Shown piece after piece: positions 10,122 through 18,300 of a stretch of DNA of 64,000 nucleotides; position 1 is the first letter of the stretch, and each line of letters starts with the position of its first letter. A program made the translations under genes and the position numbers. Location of the stretch: positions 4,092,001 through 4,156,000 of the forward strand of contig NZ_CP011409.1 of assembly GCF_001267925.1 (NCBI RefSeq). Direction: 5' to 3'. The notes below the pieces were generated by a model that saw only the letters and a list, made by a program, of their open reading frames with translations, had not been told where the DNA came from and made no database searches. Source of the DNA: Herbaspirillum hiltneri N3 (GTDB taxonomy: Bacteria; Pseudomonadota; Gammaproteobacteria; Burkholderiales; Burkholderiaceae_D).

Positions 10122-11186
10122 TTATTCCTTGTCGCCGATCAGACGGCGTTGCTTGACCGCGTCCGCCAGACCTTGCAGCACGCCCAGGCTTTCTTCCCAG
10201 TTGATGCAACCGTCGGTGATCGACTGGCCGTAGGTCAGTTCCTTGCCCGGCACCAGGTCCTGGCGACCGGCAACCAGATTCGACTCGACCATCACGCCGA
10301 CGATGCGGGTGTCGCCACCGGCGATCTGGCCGGCAATGTCTGCGCAGACAGGGATTTGATTCTCGGGCTTCTTCGAGCTGTTGGCGTGCGAAGCGTCGAT
10401 CATCAGGCGCGCCGCCAGGCCGCTCTTGGCGATGTCCTGGCAGGCAGCTTCCACGCTGGCGGCGTCATAGTTCGGCGCCTTGCCGCCCCGCAGGATGATG
10501 TGGCAATCCTCGTTGCCGGCGGTCGAGACGATGGCCGAGTGGCCGCCCTTGGTGACCGACAGGAAATGGTGCGGCTGCGACGCCGCCTTGATGGCGTCGA
10601 CGGCGATCTTGATGTTGCCGTCGGTGCCATTCTTGAAACCGACCGGGCACGACAGGCCGGAAGCCAGTTCGCGGTGCACCTGCGATTCGGTGGTGCGCGC
10701 ACCGATGGCGCCCCAGCTGATCAGGTCGGCGATGTATTGCGGGCTGATCACGTCGAGGAACTCGGTGCCGGCAGGCAGGCCGAGCTCGTTGATGTTCAGC
10801 AGCAGCTCGCGCGCAGTGCGCAGGCCGTCGTTGATGCGGAAGCTGTTGTCCATGTACGGATCGTTGATCAGGCCCTTCCAGCCGACCGTGGTGCGCGGCT
10901 TTTCGAAGTAGACGCGCATGACGATTTCCAGCTCGCCCTTGAAGCGTTCGCGCTCGACCACCAGGCGGCGTGCGTATTCCATCGCGGCCTTGGTGTCGTG
11001 GATCGAGCAGGGTCCGATCACGACCATGACGCGGTCGTCCTGGCCGTGCAGGATGCGATGCAAGGCGGTACGGCATTCCGCGGTGGTGTTCTCGACTTTT
11101 TCGCTGCCGCCGAATTCGCGGATCAGGTGCGAGGGAGGTGTAAGTTCTTTCATTTCTCGGATACGTAGATCGTCGGTGCGCGGCAT
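10122..11186 (-). CDS. aroG: 3-deoxy-7-phosphoheptulonate synthase (DAHP synthase, class I AroG/F/H type)
   Basis: This enzyme condenses PEP and erythrose-4-phosphate, the first step of the shikimate pathway. The 354-residue protein has class I features: VMVVIGPCSIHD near residue 60, YFEKPRTTVGWKGL (substrate binding) near 95, GARTTESQVHRELASGLSCPVGFKNGTDG near 180-205 and the DASHANSSKK metal site near 270. I set the start at MPRTDDLRIREMKEL because AGGAGA lies 6 bp upstream; an alternative TTG start six codons earlier is unlikely. Expression is probably controlled by the Phe/Tyr attenuator directly upstream, which hints at feedback by Phe and/or Tyr. Confidence 0.96.
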   Translation of the reverse strand: MPRTDDLRIREMKELTPPSHLIREFGGSEKVENTTAECRTALHRILHGQDDRVMVVIGPCSIHDTKAAMEYARRLVVERERFKGELEIVMRVYFEKPRTTVGWKGLINDPYMDNSFRINDGLRTARELLLNINELGLPAGTEFLDVISPQYIADLISWGAIGARTTESQVHRELASGLSCPVGFKNGTDGNIKIAVDAIKAASQPHHFLSVTKGGHSAIVSTAGNEDCHIILRGGKAPNYDAASVEAACQDIAKSGLAARLMIDASHANSSKKPENQIPVCADIAGQIAGGDTRIVGVMVESNLVAGRQDLVPGKELTYGQSITDGCINWEESLGVLQGLADAVKQRRLIGDKE

Positions 11187-11229
11187 TTTTTCTCCTGATT
11201 GCAATCTGAATTTGGGAATTCGAATGGGT

Positions 11230-11260
11230 AAAAAAAAACCGCCATCACTGGCGGTTTTTT
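11230..11260 (-). terminator. attenuator terminator in the aroG leader
   Basis: On the minus strand, ACCGCCA pairs with TGGCGGT around a GTGA loop, and nine T follow. It lies between the leader peptide stop (11283) and aroG (11186), so it stops transcription before aroG unless its 5' arm is occupied by the antiterminator segment. Confidence 0.88.
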
Positions 11261-11282
11261 AGAAATTCGGTTTGGTCTCTAC

Positions 11283-11366
11283 TTACGAACGCTTACCGCT
11301 TTTCACCGCCGTGGGGCTGGAATAGCTAAAGTAAAAATAAAAGAAGTAAGCGCGGACGAAAGACAT
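11283..11366 (-). CDS. Phe/Tyr-rich leader peptide of the aroG attenuator
   Basis: This 27-codon frame begins ATG at 11366 and ends TAA at 11283-11285. Residues 7-15 read YFFYFYFSY: eight of nine are Phe or Tyr, and the peptide holds five Phe and four Tyr in all, no Trp. The rest of the peptide is ordinary (SSPTAVKSGKRS at the end). Position and composition are those of a ribosome-mediated attenuation leader. Ribosome stalling at the aromatic run would leave codons 16-21 exposed; that segment can pair with the 5' arm of the downstream terminator. The Shine-Dalgarno is weak. The start codon lies about 10 nt after the predicted transcription start. Confidence 0.85.
   Translation of the reverse strand: MSFVRAYFFYFYFSYSSPTAVKSGKRS
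11305..11320 (-). promoter_or_regulatory. candidate antiterminator segment in the aroG leader
   Basis: GGCGGT at 11310-11305 is complementary to ACCGCC in the terminator 5' arm. Allowing one bulged A, the pairing continues with CAC/GTG, and CCA/TGG can close further out. Pairing here excludes the terminator. It lies about 12 nt past the last aromatic codon, the right place to be freed by a stalled ribosome. Confidence 0.7.
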
Positions 11367-11383
11367 TGTTCGATCTATGGTTA

Positions 11384-11411
11384 ATTACAACAGAAAACGA
11401 TAATGCAACAA
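11384..11411 (-). promoter_or_regulatory. candidate promoter of the aroG leader transcript
   Basis: On the minus strand, TTGTTG (11411-11406), a 16-bp spacer and TGTAAT (11389-11384) form a plausible sigma-70 promoter just before the leader peptide. The rest of the gap up to the tldD stop at 11514 holds no gene. Confidence 0.45.
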
Positions 11412-11513
11412 TTTCCCGGCTTTGGCAACACCGGTCATTAATTTTTCACAAAAACCGCATTGAATGACGTTTTTTTGCATTTAAACCGTCACCCAATGCC
11501 CTCCACGCACAAT

Positions 11514-12974
11514 TTATGCCGTACCGCCCACCGTGACGCCATCGATGCGCAAGGTCGGCTGACCCACGCCGACCGGGACGCTCTGGCCTTCCTTGCCGCA
11601 CACGCCGACGCCGGAATCGAGTTTCATGTCGTTGCCGATCAGCGAAACGCGGTTCAGCACATCAGGACCGTTGCCGATCAGCGTGGCGCCCTTGACCGGA
11701 TAGGTAATCTTGCCGTTCTCGATCATGTAGGCTTCGCTCGCCGAGAAGACGAACTTGCCGTTGGTAATGTCGACCTGGCCGCCGCCGAAGTTGACGGCAT
11801 ACAAACCGTTCTTCACCGACGCCAGAATTTCGGCAGGATCCTTGTCGCCGGCCAGCATGTAGGTGTTGGTCATGCGCGGCATCGGCAGATGTGCAAACGA
11901 TTCGCGGCGCGCATTGCCGGTCACCGGCATCTTCATCAGGCGCGCATTCATGGTGTCCTGGATGTAACCCTTAAGAATGCCGTCCTCGATCAGCGTGGTG
12001 CACTGGGTCGGATTGCCTTCGTCGTCGATATTGAGTGAACCGCGGCGATCGGCGATAGTGCCGTCATCCACCACGGTGACGCCCTTGGCGGCGACGCGCT
12101 CGCCGATGCGGCCGGAGAAGGTGCTCGAACCCTTGCGGTTGAAGTCGCCTTCGAGGCCGTGGCCGATCGCTTCGTGCAGCAGAATGCCGGGCCAGCCCGG
12201 TCCGAGCACGACGGTCATCGGGCCGGCCGGCGCCGGACGTGCGTCGAGATTGACCAAGGCGGTGGAGACTGCTTCGGAGGCGTATTTTTCCAGCAATTCG
12301 TCGCTGAAGTAAGCATAGCTGTAGCGACCGCCACCGCCGCTGCTGCCCATTTCGCGGCGACCGTTCTGTTCGGCAATGACGGTGATGGACACGCGCACCA
12401 GCGGACGAATGTCGGCGGCGATGATGCCGTCGCTACGCGCCACCAGCACCACGTCGTATTCACCGGCCAGGCTGGCCATGACTTGCACGACGCGCGGATC
12501 CTTGGCGCGGGCGATGCGTTCGATGCGTTCCAGCAGATTGACCTTGGCGGTCGCATCCAGCGAGGTCAGCGGATCGTGCGGCAAATAGAGGGAACGACCG
12601 CCGTTGGCTTGCATGCTGCCGGCGATCTTGACGCGGCCGGCGCCCTGGCGGCCGATGGTGCGGGTTGCCGCAGCGGCGTCGAGCAGGATCGATTCCGAGA
12701 TTTCATCCGAATACGAGAACGCCGTCTTGTCGCCCGACACGGCGCGCACGCCGACGCCCTGGTCGATGGAAAAGCTGCCGGTCTTGACGATGCCCTCTTC
12801 CAGGCTCCAGCCTTCGCTCTTGGTGAACTGGAAATACAGGTCGGCGTAATCGACCTTGTGCGTAAACATGGTGCCCAGTGTTTTCAGCAATTTGGCTTCG
12901 TCGAGGCCGAACGGCGTGAGCAGGACATCGCGTGCAACGCCGAGCGCGCTGAGATTGGGTTCGAATGTTTTCAT
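11514..12974 (-). CDS. tldD: metalloprotease TldD
   Basis: TldD works with TldE/PmbA as a hetero-oligomeric zinc protease that trims unfolded peptides and some RiPP precursors. The 486-residue protein has the TldD zinc motif in LLHEAIGHGLEGDFNRKGSS, within about residues 255-275, and the family C-terminal part with DITNGKFVFSASEAYMIENGKI. The length is typical. It is the third gene of a minus-strand block yhdP-nitrilase-tldD, 46 bp after the nitrilase gene. The partner pmbA is not in the window. No clear Shine-Dalgarno precedes the ATG. Confidence 0.95.
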   Translation of the reverse strand: MKTFEPNLSALGVARDVLLTPFGLDEAKLLKTLGTMFTHKVDYADLYFQFTKSEGWSLEEGIVKTGSFSIDQGVGVRAVSGDKTAFSYSDEISESILLDAAAATRTIGRQGAGRVKIAGSMQANGGRSLYLPHDPLTSLDATAKVNLLERIERIARAKDPRVVQVMASLAGEYDVVLVARSDGIIAADIRPLVRVSITVIAEQNGRREMGSSGGGGRYSYAYFSDELLEKYASEAVSTALVNLDARPAPAGPMTVVLGPGWPGILLHEAIGHGLEGDFNRKGSSTFSGRIGERVAAKGVTVVDDGTIADRRGSLNIDDEGNPTQCTTLIEDGILKGYIQDTMNARLMKMPVTGNARRESFAHLPMPRMTNTYMLAGDKDPAEILASVKNGLYAVNFGGGQVDITNGKFVFSASEAYMIENGKITYPVKGATLIGNGPDVLNRVSLIGNDMKLDSGVGVCGKEGQSVPVGVGQPTLRIDGVTVGGTA

Positions 12975-13020
12975 AAATTATTTATTTAATTACAGCAACT
13001 GTTGGGTGCCTTGCATGCAC

Positions 13021-13827
13021 CTAGAGCTTGCGATGCTTGAGCGCAGGCAGGCTTTCACGTACGTATTGTAGACGATGGGGGTCGATGTCGCCGATAACAA
13101 GGCCTTCGCCCTCGGCCAGTACGCTGACAACTTCGCCCCACGGATCGATCAGCATGCTATGCCCCCAGGTGCGGCGGCCGTTGACATGCTTGCCGCCTTG
13201 CGCCGACGCCAGGATATAGCACTGGTTCTCGATGGCGCGGGCGCGCAGCAGGGTTTCCCAGTGCGCCTGGCCGGTGGTGTGGGTGAATGCCGCCGGCACC
13301 ACGATCAGCGCGCAGTCTCCCATGGCACGGTACAACTCGGGGAAACGCAGGTCGTAGCAAATCGACAGGCCGACCTTGCCGAACGGCGCGGTAAAGCCTC
13401 CGACTTCGTTGCCGAAGACGATCGTGCGCGCTTCGTCGTAAGCCTCTTCGCCGCGCACGAAACTGAACAGATGGATCTTGTCGTAGCGCGCCACGCGGCG
13501 GCCGGCCGGGTCATAGACCATGGTGGTGTTGAGCACCTTGTCGGCTTCTTCGGAGGCCATCGGCAAGGTGCCGCCGATCAGCCAGACCTTGAACTCGCTC
13601 GCCAGCGCGACCATGAAATCCTGGATCTTGCCGATGTCGGTTTGTTCGGCGTGCGCAAGCTTGGCTTTTTCGTGCATGCCCATGATGGGCCAGTATTCCG
13701 GCAGCAACACCAGTTGCGCGCCCTGCTCTGCGGCTTGTCCGACCAGCCGGCGCGCGGCCGCGAAATTCTCTTCGACCTCGGGCGTCGACACCATCTGTAT
13801 CGCCGCGACTTTGTACGTTTCATTCAT
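13021..13827 (-). CDS. carbon-nitrogen hydrolase, Nit1-like (deaminated glutathione amidase type)
   Basis: A 268-residue nitrilase-superfamily amidase. The catalytic Glu is E44 in LLPEYW, the Lys is in RYDKIHLF near residue 115, and the Cys is in [14 protein letters not shown] near residue 155. That last sequence is the Nit1/Nit2 signature, so repair of deaminated glutathione or an omega-amidase reaction is the likely function; the substrate is not proven. It lies between yhdP and tldD in the same direction with 46-61 bp gaps, a block I recall as common in beta- and gammaproteobacteria. Confidence 0.9.
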   Translation of the reverse strand: MNETYKVAAIQMVSTPEVEENFAAARRLVGQAAEQGAQLVLLPEYWPIMGMHEKAKLAHAEQTDIGKIQDFMVALASEFKVWLIGGTLPMASEEADKVLNTTMVYDPAGRRVARYDKIHLFSFVRGEEAYDEARTIVFGNEVGGFTAPFGKVGLSICYDLRFPELYRAMGDCALIVVPAAFTHTTGQAHWETLLRARAIENQCYILASAQGGKHVNGRRTWGHSMLIDPWGEVVSVLAEGEGLVIGDIDPHRLQYVRESLPALKHRKL

Positions 13828-13888
13828 GTCAGCCTCGCTGGAAATCGGTTGCGCCGGAAAGCGGCGTCATCGGAATGCCGTATGAATA

Positions 13889-16800
13889 TTATTTGGCGGC
13901 AGGTTTGCTGTTGGCGTCGGGGGTGCGCTCCTGCTTGACGACCAGCGGATCGCTCCAGGACCCGGTTACATTATATTCAAAGGTCAGCGTCTTCATCAGC
14001 GGGTTGCGCAGGAACAGCTGCGCCAGGTAAGTGCCGACGCCGACCACCGGATTGATCGCCAGCGCCACCAGCGACGCCGTGCCGAGGTTGACCTCGGGGA
14101 TCACCACCAGGTGCAGGTTCTGGGTTTCCCTGGCGATGTCGGCCGAACCGTTCATCAGCACCGACGCCGCCACGCCGGTCATCTTGAGATTGTCGGTGGT
14201 GGCGACGCCTTGCGCAATGGAAGCAGTGCCGACGATGTTGTCGAATGCAAAGCCTTCCGAAAACACATCGCGGAAATCCAGCACAAGGCGACGCGGCAAC
14301 GCCTGCAAATTGAGCACGCCGAGCAGCTTGGCCGCACCCGGGTCGACCTTGAGGAACTGGCCCGAATGCATGTCCATATGGACCTGGCCGCTGAGGGTCG
14401 GAATGTCCAGCGAATACGGCAACCCCTTCCAGCTGACGTCGCCGTCGAGTTTCCCCTTGCCGCCGCGCACCACGCCGACGAAACCGAAGCGTTCCAGCAG
14501 CTTGCCGGCATCGTTGATGTCCAGCGCATAGGTCAGGTTGGAGGTGTTGTTGCGACCGAACGCCATCCAGTTGCCGGCGGCGCGCAGCTCGGCGTCAGGA
14601 TTGATCAGCGTGAGCTTGTTGATGCGCCATTCGCTGCCGACGCTGACGCGCACGTTGTTGGCGTTGAGTTCGAGGCGGCCGAGCTTCTTGCCGAACAGGC
14701 GAAAATCTTCCGCCACGATGTCCAGCGCCGGGATGCGGCTGGCGCTATTGGTGCTGTCGGCGGCCGCGGCGTTGTTTTCCAGCAGGTCGGCAGGATCGGC
14801 GCCGGCGCCCTTCTGGATATTCAGCGTGGCCAGCCGGGCCGTGACGCGTCCCAGTCCGCGGCCGCTGCCCGATTCGCTCCAGGTGGCGTAACCGGTGGCC
14901 TGGTCGGAAGAAATGTTCACCTGCCAGGCCTTGTTCTGATGCGAAGCGCCCAGCACGACATTGTCGAGTTTCTTGCCCATCAGCAGCAATTCGCTGGTGC
15001 GTCCGGCGATCACGTCAGGTTCCAGATAGGCGCTCAGGCCCGGATCGGGAGCGCCCTCGCTGCCGTCGGCCTGCTGCAGCATGGCCGAGCGGAAACTCAT
15101 CCACTGATCGATGTTCATCGATTTGGCGCTGGCGTATATCGCCAGGCCGCTGTCCGGTTGCGGCGCCGCCTGGCCGAAGCCGATGCCGCCGCTCAGCACC
15201 TGCCAGTCGGCTTTGCCGGGCACCTTCTGGCGCTGATAGCGCGCCGCCAGGACCGAACCGAGCGACAGTCTGAGTTCATCGCGCTGGAGCAAGGGGTCGG
15301 CGGAAGGCATGCCGATGATTTCGAACTTCAACGGCCAGCTTTCGCCGGCGGTCTTCTGCATCGGCGCCGGCAAATCCACCGCCAGTCCCTGCAGGCTGGA
15401 CTCGATGGTGATTTCCGGCAGATGCTGGCGCACCGCGATCGTGGCGGTATAGCGCGAAGCGCCGCTCAGACGGCCCAGCAAACGCTGGAGGACAGGTTCG
15501 CCGTAGGCCTTGCGCAAGCCGTCGGCGGTGATCGCGCCGTCGACCTTGACCAGCGTCGTACCATCGCGCTGGGTGCCGCCCGCCACCGTGACCGGCTCGT
15601 TGAGGAACATGCCTTTGATGCCGTTCAGGTTGAAGCCTTTTTCATTGAACTCGAGCTTGCCGTTGGTGCGGTAGACGGTCGGCAATCCAGCCAGCAGCGC
15701 CACGTCGTTGTTGAGGAATTGCAGCGCGCCGTCGACCTTGGCCTCGATCATGTGATGCAGCGGCAACTGGAACTTCAATTGCAGCCTGGCGTTGCCGGTG
15801 GACTGGCTGTCTTCGGTGAAATTGCCGATCCAGTGCGCCACCGGACTGTCCTTCACATAGCGCAGGAAATCCGGCATCGCGCCGGCCGCGCTGCCGTCGA
15901 TTTCCAGCGACGATTCGGCATTCAGCAAATCGGGAATGACAGCCTTCACGTCCGACACCGCGACGCCGTGGGTCTTGCCCGAATCGGCCAGAATCTCCAG
16001 CCGCGTGCGGTCGATCGAGATGGTGCCCCGGACATCCTCCAGCAGCGGCCATTCCGGCGACTTGCCATCCTTGCCGGTATGCGACGGCGCATAGTTGATC
16101 TTGAGTTTGTCGAACTTGCCGGAAACCTTGAATTCGCCAGGATTCTTGCTCCCCGGCTTGACGTTGCGGAACGGGAAGTCGGCAAGGTCCCCGCGCGCGA
16201 CGATGTCGACATCGGTAGCCTCGCCGTCAAGCAACGCCCCGCTGATCCAATCCACGGCCGGCTTGGAGGTGTGCAGCGGCAGATACCGCGACAATTTCTG
16301 CAGGTCGAAACGCGACAGCCTGGCTTTCAGATCAATGACGCCGGGCGACTTGCCTTGCAGCGGCAGCGTATGGTTGCCGCTGAGCGTGCCGGCCGCGCCC
16401 TCCTGCGCGAAGTCGAGGCTGTCGATATGAAATTGCAGGATTTCGTTCTTCTGGATTTCCCAATGGCTTTGCAGGTTGAGCTTGTCGAACGGCATGGCGG
16501 CATCGGCGAACAATGCCGGCAGTTGCAGCGCCGCGTCCTGCGACGCCACGCTCAGTTTGCCGCCGCGTTCGGTCGCGTCAATCTGTCCGTCCAGGTTGGC
16601 AAAGCCGGGAATTGCCGGCGCGCCGGCGCGCGCGGCTTGCGTCGCGGTCTTGGGCTGGGCCAGGCGCGCTGCCTGCGGCTGCATGCCCAAGCCGCTGAAG
16701 GCGCCGCGGATGCGATAGGCGCGCACCTCGGGATAACTGCCTTCCCATTGCACCGAGAAATCCTTGAGCTGGCCGCGTGGCGCCAGATCGGCCAGCAGCT

Positions 16801-18061
16801 TGTGCTGCGACGGGGTCAGCGGCAGACGGCCGGCGAGGTCGGAAAGAATGGCGAGGTCGAGCAGTTTTGCTTCCACCATCATTTTTTCCGGGCGGAAGCG
16901 CGTGGCCGGTTCAAACACTTCGGAAATCGTGGTCGGCGGCAGCGCGAAGCCGTCGTCGGTCTCCAGTGAAAAATTGCTCAGCGTCAGCTTGTGGCCGTTG
17001 GCGCCGAAAGTCGGAATGCCGTCCTGCAGGTCGGGAGCGTAGATCTCGCTGCCGGATATGCGTCCACTGACACGCGCGAGTTGCAGCGGCTCGAGTTTCT
17101 TGTCCAGCCGCGCCGACAGATTGGTGAGGCTGAGGTCGGCGGTAAAGTTGGCGACCTTGGTGTGATCCAGGTCCAGCCAGGCGCGCACGGAACCGCGCCC
17201 CTGGTTCAGTTCCAGCGGATAGTCGACGTAGGCCTTCCAGACGGCGAGGTCGGTGTTGCGCACATCGGCGTACAGGGTGCCCTTCCAGCGCGTCACGTCG
17301 GAGATCTTGTTGGCGAAGCTGGGATGGTAAAAATTGGCGCGCACATCGAGCGGCGCGGCATAGTCCGCCGGCGGCGTTGCCTTCAGCGCCATCTGGTGCA
17401 GGCGCCATTGGTTGTGCAGCACCAGGTCGACCTTGTCGAGTGCCAGCTCGGGTGCGCCGCGCTTGTCGTCGCGCCAGCGAATCTTGCCGTCGCGAATCAC
17501 CACTTCGCGTTGCGACAGCAGCCAGTCGGCGCCGGCGCTGTTGTCCTTGCCGCTGGAGGCCGGCAGGCCGGCGACGAAGAACTTGCCGTCAACGTCGCGC
17601 AGCACCGATAAATCGGGCCGCAGGATAGTCAGATTGTCGAAACGCAGCTCGCCCACCAGCACCGTGGTCCAGGACAACGTGGCGGAGACTTTGGGCAAGG
17701 TCAGCGCCGCCTGCCCCGCGGCGTCGTAGATGACGACGCCGGTCAGTTCCAGCTGCGGCCGCAACCCGCTCCATGCAGCGTCGATATCCGTGATGGTGAC
17801 CGGACGGCCGACGGCGCGCGTGGCGATCTTTTCGATGTCGCCCTTGTAGCTGTCGATTTCCGGCAGGATGCCGTAGCGCAGCGTCAGGAACAGCGCACAA
17901 AACACGAAGTACGCCAGCACCAGCAGCTTGAAGACGACCCCGATGACGCGGCGCGTGGCGCTGCTCAGATGGTAATAACAGCTCTTGGCCGCGCCCCAGG
18001 CGGCAGCGCGACGGCTGGTCGGCGAAATAGCGTCGTGTTGGTCTTCGGACATCAGGGGCAA
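13889..18061 (-). CDS. yhdP: YhdP-family protein (AsmA-like, DUF3971), envelope lipid transport
   Basis: A 1390-residue protein anchored by one N-terminal membrane helix (about residues 38-62), with the long periplasmic repetitive beta-structure of the AsmA-like bridge proteins. In E. coli, YhdP with TamB and YdbH moves phospholipids to the outer membrane. Visible family features are YGILPEIDSYKGDIEKIATRAVGRPV at the start of the periplasmic part and a C-terminal AsmA_2-like region with LGVLNLQALPRRLVLDF and TDNLKMTGVAASVLMNG. The start could be MPLM or the Met three codons later. The last 20 residues are polar. Nitrilase and tldD follow. Confidence 0.93.
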   Translation of the reverse strand: MPLMSEDQHDAISPTSRRAAAWGAAKSCYYHLSSATRRVIGVVFKLLVLAYFVFCALFLTLRYGILPEIDSYKGDIEKIATRAVGRPVTITDIDAAWSGLRPQLELTGVVIYDAAGQAALTLPKVSATLSWTTVLVGELRFDNLTILRPDLSVLRDVDGKFFVAGLPASSGKDNSAGADWLLSQREVVIRDGKIRWRDDKRGAPELALDKVDLVLHNQWRLHQMALKATPPADYAAPLDVRANFYHPSFANKISDVTRWKGTLYADVRNTDLAVWKAYVDYPLELNQGRGSVRAWLDLDHTKVANFTADLSLTNLSARLDKKLEPLQLARVSGRISGSEIYAPDLQDGIPTFGANGHKLTLSNFSLETDDGFALPPTTISEVFEPATRFRPEKMMVEAKLLDLAILSDLAGRLPLTPSQHKLLADLAPRGQLKDFSVQWEGSYPEVRAYRIRGAFSGLGMQPQAARLAQPKTATQAARAGAPAIPGFANLDGQIDATERGGKLSVASQDAALQLPALFADAAMPFDKLNLQSHWEIQKNEILQFHIDSLDFAQEGAAGTLSGNHTLPLQGKSPGVIDLKARLSRFDLQKLSRYLPLHTSKPAVDWISGALLDGEATDVDIVARGDLADFPFRNVKPGSKNPGEFKVSGKFDKLKINYAPSHTGKDGKSPEWPLLEDVRGTISIDRTRLEILADSGKTHGVAVSDVKAVIPDLLNAESSLEIDGSAAGAMPDFLRYVKDSPVAHWIGNFTEDSQSTGNARLQLKFQLPLHHMIEAKVDGALQFLNNDVALLAGLPTVYRTNGKLEFNEKGFNLNGIKGMFLNEPVTVAGGTQRDGTTLVKVDGAITADGLRKAYGEPVLQRLLGRLSGASRYTATIAVRQHLPEITIESSLQGLAVDLPAPMQKTAGESWPLKFEIIGMPSADPLLQRDELRLSLGSVLAARYQRQKVPGKADWQVLSGGIGFGQAAPQPDSGLAIYASAKSMNIDQWMSFRSAMLQQADGSEGAPDPGLSAYLEPDVIAGRTSELLLMGKKLDNVVLGASHQNKAWQVNISSDQATGYATWSESGSGRGLGRVTARLATLNIQKGAGADPADLLENNAAAADSTNSASRIPALDIVAEDFRLFGKKLGRLELNANNVRVSVGSEWRINKLTLINPDAELRAAGNWMAFGRNNTSNLTYALDINDAGKLLERFGFVGVVRGGKGKLDGDVSWKGLPYSLDIPTLSGQVHMDMHSGQFLKVDPGAAKLLGVLNLQALPRRLVLDFRDVFSEGFAFDNIVGTASIAQGVATTDNLKMTGVAASVLMNGSADIARETQNLHLVVIPEVNLGTASLVALAINPVVGVGTYLAQLFLRNPLMKTLTFEYNVTGSWSDPLVVKQERTPDANSKPAAK

Positions 18062-18095
18062 GAGGAAAAACTCACGGTAGAATGAAACAAACGTC

Positions 18096-18256
18096 TTAGA
18101 ACCTGTTCACGATCTTACTGCGAGGCCGTGATCCGGCGCCGGGCGGTGCTCGGAATCCTCATGTACTCAAGTACATTCCAAGGGTTACGCAACTGAGCTC
18201 CGCTCCGTCCGACACCGGCTGACGACCTCTCGCTACAGATCGTGAACAAGTTCTTA
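18096..18256. repeat. 161-bp palindromic intergenic repeat
   Basis: The 20-bp ends (18096-18115 and 18237-18256) are inverted copies with two mismatches, containing GTTCACGATCT / AGATCGTGAAC. Inward, GAGGCCGTGATCCGGCGCCGG pairs imperfectly with CCGACACCGGCTGACGACCTC read in reverse, and the centre holds TGTACT-CA-AGTACA. The whole unit can fold into one long imperfect hairpin. It lies between divergent yhdP and glnE and has no real gene. It resembles a dispersed REP/MITE-like element I have seen in Burkholderiales genomes; copy number cannot be judged here. Confidence 0.75.
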
Positions 18257-18300
18257 GCCCTGCATCATCGCATGGAAGCGTGGTTTGACCTAGAGGACGG

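Noticed and set aside
14111..16969. A 952-codon plus-strand open frame opposite yhdP
   Set aside because: It is the antisense shadow of a GC-rich gene with clear YhdP features; the composition is Ala/Arg/Gly/His-rich, with no domain and no ribosome site.
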